From: Sporosarcina luteola
GTDB taxonomy: Bacteria; Bacillota; Bacilli; Bacillales_A; Planococcaceae
Assembly (NCBI RefSeq): GCF_007991495.1
Contig: NZ_BJYL01000026.1
Coordinates: 30,787-94,786, forward strand
Direction: 5' to 3'
Length of the DNA stretch: 64,000 nt
Shown: piece by piece, positions 60,769 through 64,000 of the stretch
Layout: each line of letters opens with the position of its first letter
Numbering within the stretch: position 1 is the stretch's first letter
The notes under the pieces: model-generated
Told to the model about the DNA's origin: nothing
Database searches by the model: none
Seen by the model: only the letters and a program-made list of their open reading frames with translations
Made by a program: the position numbers and the translations under genes

Positions 60769-61767
60769 GTGAGAGTATTCGATTTACATTCGGATTTGTT
60801 TACCGATATTGCTTATCGGCGGGGGAAGGGTGAAACACATGTGTTTGACCGGATTCATTATCCGAAATTGAAAAATGGGTTTGTCGATGCCGTCATATGT
60901 GTATTTTGGGTAGAACCCGCATTTCGGAATGACCCTTTTGCAAGGTTTAAGGCACTCTATCAATATGTAATGGAAGATTTGAAGGAATCAGCCCATGTGA
61001 ATATTTGTGTATCGACAACCGATATGGTAGATTCCTGTAAAACAGGAAAAATCAATATCTATTTAGGGTTGGAAGGACTAACTTTTCTTGAGAGTTGGGG
61101 AAGGCAGGACCTCCACGCAAACGTAGAAAGCGCTTTCCCGGAACTCCATGCAAAAGACTTTAGGCATGCGATTTATGCGTGGAACGAAACAAATTTTCTT
61201 GCCAGCGGAACTGGCTCTTATAATGAGGCAATACATAAAGGATTGACGCAGCACGGTAAGGAAGCGACACGACTGGCGAATAAGCAAAATTGGATTTTAG
61301 ATGCTTCCCATGCTGATGAAAAATCTTTTTGGGAACTATATCATTTAAGTGATCAGCCAATCATAGCTTCACATAGTAATGCCAAGGCACTTTGCGCGCA
61401 AGATCGAAATCTTACAGATGAACAAATGAAAGCAATTGCAAGTAGGGGAGGCATTATCGGCTTGAATGCCTATTTCGAGTTCATCGATGAAGAAGCCCCA
61501 ACAGTGAATCGTTTCATCGATCATGCCGTCTATATCGCTGATTTAATTGGACCGGAGCATGTTGCATTCGGCTTCGACTTTATTGACTTTTTGGAACATC
61601 ATGAGGTTGGCGATTCATTTGAAGGGTTGACGCCAGGTTTGGAAACTGTTGAGAAGGTGCCGGAGCTTTTATTGAAAATGGAGAAACGGGGCTTTTCTAC
61701 AAAAGAATTGGAAGGCATCAGTTTTACAAATGCCTTTTCTTTTCTAAGCAAGCAATTAAAGGGATAA
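60769..61767 (+). CDS. Membrane dipeptidase-like peptidase (M19)
   Basis: The 332-aa protein matches the M19 (renal dipeptidase) family: FDLHSDLFTDIAY (first metal site), LGLEGLTF, IYAWNETNFLASGTG, ILDASHADEKSFWEL and IIASHSNAKALC (metal His residues), and VAFGFDFID. It hydrolyses dipeptides, including D-amino-acid or modified ones in some members, using two zinc ions. GTG 60769 follows GAGGAGGTG. It is the first gene of an apparent operon with a DUF819 transporter-like protein. Confidence 0.9.
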   Translation: MRVFDLHSDLFTDIAYRRGKGETHVFDRIHYPKLKNGFVDAVICVFWVEPAFRNDPFARFKALYQYVMEDLKESAHVNICVSTTDMVDSCKTGKINIYLGLEGLTFLESWGRQDLHANVESAFPELHAKDFRHAIYAWNETNFLASGTGSYNEAIHKGLTQHGKEATRLANKQNWILDASHADEKSFWELYHLSDQPIIASHSNAKALCAQDRNLTDEQMKAIASRGGIIGLNAYFEFIDEEAPTVNRFIDHAVYIADLIGPEHVAFGFDFIDFLEHHEVGDSFEGLTPGLETVEKVPELLLKMEKRGFSTKELEGISFTNAFSFLSKQLKG

Positions 61768-61785
61768 AAATTGGGGGAATGAAAA

Positions 61786-63012
61786 ATGGAGAAAACACTT
61801 ATCCAACCGGATGATATGATCACTCTATGGGGCATTATCGTCGTATGGGCAGCCGTTAGTATTTTTTTAGAACAGCGGTTTAGTTGGGCGAGTAAGATAT
61901 CAGGGGCGATCATTGCCCTTGTCGGTGCAATTGTTTTATCGAATACGGGAGTCATACCGACGGAATCTCCGGTATATGACGCGATATGGGCATTCATTAT
62001 TCCGCTTGCTATACCATTATTGCTTTTTCATGTAAACTTCAAAAAGATCTGGCAGGAAAGTGGTCGTATGCTCATTATTTTCTTGCTAAGTTCTATTGGA
62101 ACGGTCGCAGGAACAATCATCAGCTTTTTCTTATTAAAAGATCATATTCCGTATTTAGATAAAATCGGTGCGATGATGAGCGCGTCATACGTTGGCGGCG
62201 GCGTCAACTTTGCTGCGATGGCTGGGAAATTCGAAGCGCCTGGTGAAATGGTTTCTGCAACAATTGTTGCCGATAATCTAATGATGGCAATTTATTTCGT
62301 TGTTCTAATGATTATTCCGACGATGGCATTTTTCCGAAAACGCTTTGCTCATCCGCATGTTTTGGAGGTCGAGGCTGGAAAAGGGGAGAATGACGGTAAA
62401 ACACTTGCGGAAAGTTTTTGGGCACGTAAAGATATTTCGCTAAAGGACATGGCGTTATCCGTTGGAACAGCGTTTTTCCTCGTAATTGTTTCTTTTAAGA
62501 TTGCAGCATTTTTAGATGGGGTTATTCCATCCGGAGAAGATGTATCCTTCTTTATGAATTTATTGAATGGTTTATTTGGAGACAAATATTTAGTATTGAC
62601 GACGATTACATTTTTAGCGCTCGCATTATTCCCAAGATATTTTGAGGGGATTAATGGCAGCCAGGAAATCGGTACACTGCTAATTTATCTATTCTTTGTC
62701 GTTATCGGAGTTCCGGCGTCCATTCCTTTGATCATTCAAAACGCACCGCTGCTATTGATTTTCGTTGCAATCATCGTTATCGTCAACATGATCATTTCTC
62801 TCGTAGCAGGGAAACTGTTCAAGTATAACCTTGAGGAAATTCTTCTAGTGAGCAACGCAAACATTGGCGGGCCGACAACAGCAGCCGCGATGGCGATTGC
62901 GAAAGGGTGGAAGAACTTAATAGGGCCAATTCTAGTAGTTGGAACGATTGGATATATAATTGGCAACTACATCGGCACGACATTAGGATTATGGTTTGCG
63001 ACACTACTATAA
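61786..63012 (+). CDS. DUF819 family membrane protein
   Basis: The 408-aa protein has about ten spans and matches DUF819 (B. subtilis YjcL type), with AMMSASYVGGGVNFAAMAG and a C-terminal repeat-like NANIGGPTTAAAMAIAKGW. The inverted repeat halves resemble some secondary transporters. Placed 18 bp after the dipeptidase gene, it might move a dipeptide or amino acid product. Substrate unproven. Confidence 0.85.
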   Translation: MEKTLIQPDDMITLWGIIVVWAAVSIFLEQRFSWASKISGAIIALVGAIVLSNTGVIPTESPVYDAIWAFIIPLAIPLLLFHVNFKKIWQESGRMLIIFLLSSIGTVAGTIISFFLLKDHIPYLDKIGAMMSASYVGGGVNFAAMAGKFEAPGEMVSATIVADNLMMAIYFVVLMIIPTMAFFRKRFAHPHVLEVEAGKGENDGKTLAESFWARKDISLKDMALSVGTAFFLVIVSFKIAAFLDGVIPSGEDVSFFMNLLNGLFGDKYLVLTTITFLALALFPRYFEGINGSQEIGTLLIYLFFVVIGVPASIPLIIQNAPLLLIFVAIIVIVNMIISLVAGKLFKYNLEEILLVSNANIGGPTTAAAMAIAKGWKNLIGPILVVGTIGYIIGNYIGTTLGLWFATLL

Positions 63013-63017
63013 GAGGA

Positions 63018-63047
63018 AGCCTGGCATAGTGAGACTGCCAGGCTTTT
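63018..63047 (+). terminator. Terminator after the DUF819 gene
   Basis: AGCCTGGCA pairs with TGCCAGGCT followed by TTT. The regulator gene downstream may be expressed by read-through or its own promoter. Confidence 0.8.
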
Positions 63048-63091
63048 CATATGGTACTATGTAGTAAATGAATTTAAATGAGGCGGGTACT

Positions 63092-63628
63092 ATGTTTGAT
63101 GGTCAAAAAGTGAAAAAAATGCGTTCGGAACAGAAACTTTCTTTGAAAGATCTTTCGGACAAATCGGGCGTCAGTGTCAGCATGATTAGTCAAATCGAAC
63201 GAAGGAATGTGGATCCGACGTTAACAACTCTTTACAAGTTGTGCAAAGGCTTGGATGTCTCAATTTCTACATTATTGGGTGCCGATGAACAGGCGGTACA
63301 GCTGGTCCGAAAAAGTGAACGGAAGTCGATCAATTTCCCTCAGTCAAATTCAAAATACGAGTTGCTGACTCCTATAAATGAGGGGACGATTGAAATGATC
63401 ATGATTCATTTGGAGCCTGGACAAGTGGATCAGCAGCTTGTCGAGCATTCAGGTGAAGAGTGCGGATATGTTGTGAAAGGTGAGATGACAATCGTACTTG
63501 GAGATGTAGAGCACATCTTATACGAAGGGGATAGTATCCGCTTCAAAAGTGCGACGCCCCATCGTTTTTTCAATCATTCACAGGAAACCGCCATTTCAGT
63601 GTGGGCGATGACAGGACGGGTTCTATAA
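63092..63628 (+). CDS. XRE-cupin transcriptional regulator
   Basis: The 178-aa protein has an N-terminal HTH_3 (KKMRSEQKLSLKDLSDKSGV, VSMISQIERRNVDPTLTTL) and a C-terminal cupin (HLEPGQ...LVEHSGEECGYVVKGEMTIVLGD, GDSIRFKSATPHRFFNHS). Such proteins sense a small ligand in the cupin and regulate linked amino acid or polyamine genes. ATG 63092 follows GAGGCGGG. It probably regulates the dipeptidase-DUF819 genes. Confidence 0.9.
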   Translation: MFDGQKVKKMRSEQKLSLKDLSDKSGVSVSMISQIERRNVDPTLTTLYKLCKGLDVSISTLLGADEQAVQLVRKSERKSINFPQSNSKYELLTPINEGTIEMIMIHLEPGQVDQQLVEHSGEECGYVVKGEMTIVLGDVEHILYEGDSIRFKSATPHRFFNHSQETAISVWAMTGRVL

Positions 63629-63632
63629 GTGT

Positions 63633-63672
63633 TAAGCAGGGGAACATCATTAGATGTCTTCTGCTTTTTTTT
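63633..63672 (+). terminator. Terminator after the XRE-cupin gene
   Basis: AAGCAG pairs with CTGCTT with further inner pairing (GAACATC/GATGTCTT), followed by eight T residues. Confidence 0.85.
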
Positions 63673-63720
63673 ATGCCAACGTAACGTAAGGAATTCAATA
63701 CTAAGATAGCCCACGTCTCC

Positions 63721-63897
63721 GCGTCCAAAGGTGTCCGTTCCGCGTCCAAAACCCCGCCTCGCGCGTCCAAAGGTGTCCGTTCCGCGTCCAAAACCCCGCT
63801 TCCCGCGTCCAAAGACGTCTGTCCTGCGTCCAAAACTCCGCCTCGCGCGTCCAAAGCCGTCCGTTCTGCGTCCAAAGCCGTCTGCACTGCATCAAAA
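63721..63897. repeat. GCGTCCAAA array, 21-bp period (copy 2)
   Basis: GCGTCCAAA starts at 63721, 63742, 63763, 63784, 63805, 63826, 63847 and 63868, each exactly 21 bp apart, and a variant GCATCAAAA closes at 63889, again 21 bp on. The first six units alternate between AAAG and AAAA after the core, giving a 42-bp higher-order repeat; the units at 63721 and 63763 are identical. The last 100 bp of the window shows nothing else. Confidence 0.97.
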
Positions 63898-64000
63898 TCC
63901 CACCGTCCCCCTTAGCATGAGTTAAATTCATGACAAAAGTCATCTCAATACATGACAGAGCATACTGAAAAAAACGTTTTCATTCCCCTATTATTGTAAT

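Noticed and set aside
63721..63897. CRISPR array
   Set aside because: Repeats are 9 bp with 12-bp intervals, far too short, the intervals are themselves related, and no cas genes are present.
63570..63925. Open frames on both strands encoding heptad repeats (RPKxxxx on plus, LDAxxxx on minus)
   Set aside because: They arise because the 21-bp repeat is a multiple of three without stops. Neither has a ribosome site, and the minus frame runs antisense into the XRE-cupin gene.

Overview
The window looks like chromosome of a spore-forming member of the Bacillales, most likely Sporosarcina or a close Planococcaceae relative. Evidence: moderate GC; strong AGGAGG ribosome sites and frequent GTG/TTG starts; CotX- and CotW-like spore coat genes; a cytochrome bd oxidase of the short Q-loop type with a CydS-like peptide; a QoxABCD oxidase; a TPP-riboswitch ykoFEDC operon; and the genes dgkB, rlmCD, yueI and yqzG. 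The genus is inferred from gene content only.

Layout. 0-6.5 kb: thioredoxin-like protein, dgkB, a Nudix hydrolase, then cydA-cydB-cydS preceded by a 31-aa membrane peptide, then rlmCD. 6.5-11.4 kb: an AT-rich accessory stretch with curved-looking DNA, a large nested hairpin, a GIY-YIG protein, a fused MoxR-type AAA+/VWA protein, a HTH regulator fused to a desulfoferrodoxin-like module, and a macrolide phosphotransferase-like kinase. 11.5-16.6 kb: phnDCEE transporter divergent from a 5'-nucleotidase. 16.9-24.5 kb: BCCT transporter, coat genes, a YqeB-like/TetR pair, oligopeptidase B, DUF4256.

24.8-43.5 kb is the functional core: an allantoin utilisation region. An NCS1 permease imports allantoin. 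AllB opens the ring, AllC and AllE remove ammonia to give ureidoglycolate, and two tandem AllD copies oxidise it to oxalurate. The FdrA/YlbE/YlbF-type proteins (AllF, AllG, AllH) and a carbamate kinase would then split oxalurate to oxamate and carbamoyl phosphate and recover ATP. Two PucR-family regulators, an NCS2 permease and an alpha/beta hydrolase are interleaved. No uricase and no oxamate hydrolase is recognisable here.

43.5-50.9 kb: yueI, an RNase H-like gene, a small kinase, yqzG, an XRE regulator, a Nudix gene and the thiamine-regulated ykoFEDC operon. 51-56.3 kb: a metallophosphatase and qoxABCD. 56.4-64 kb: small membrane and SEC-C proteins, a VanZ-like protein, a tiny promoter-ORF-terminator unit, rsgA, and a dipeptidase/DUF819/XRE-cupin operon.

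The most unusual signal is non-coding. Four intergenic arrays (about 1697, 44979, 45994 and 63721) repeat short cores at 20-21 bp spacing, about two helical turns, with different cores. They lie at or just past 3' ends of genes, two of them between convergent genes. A second dispersed family, with GTTGATT ends, appears as 127-, 59- and 40-bp forms, one of them inside the qox operon.
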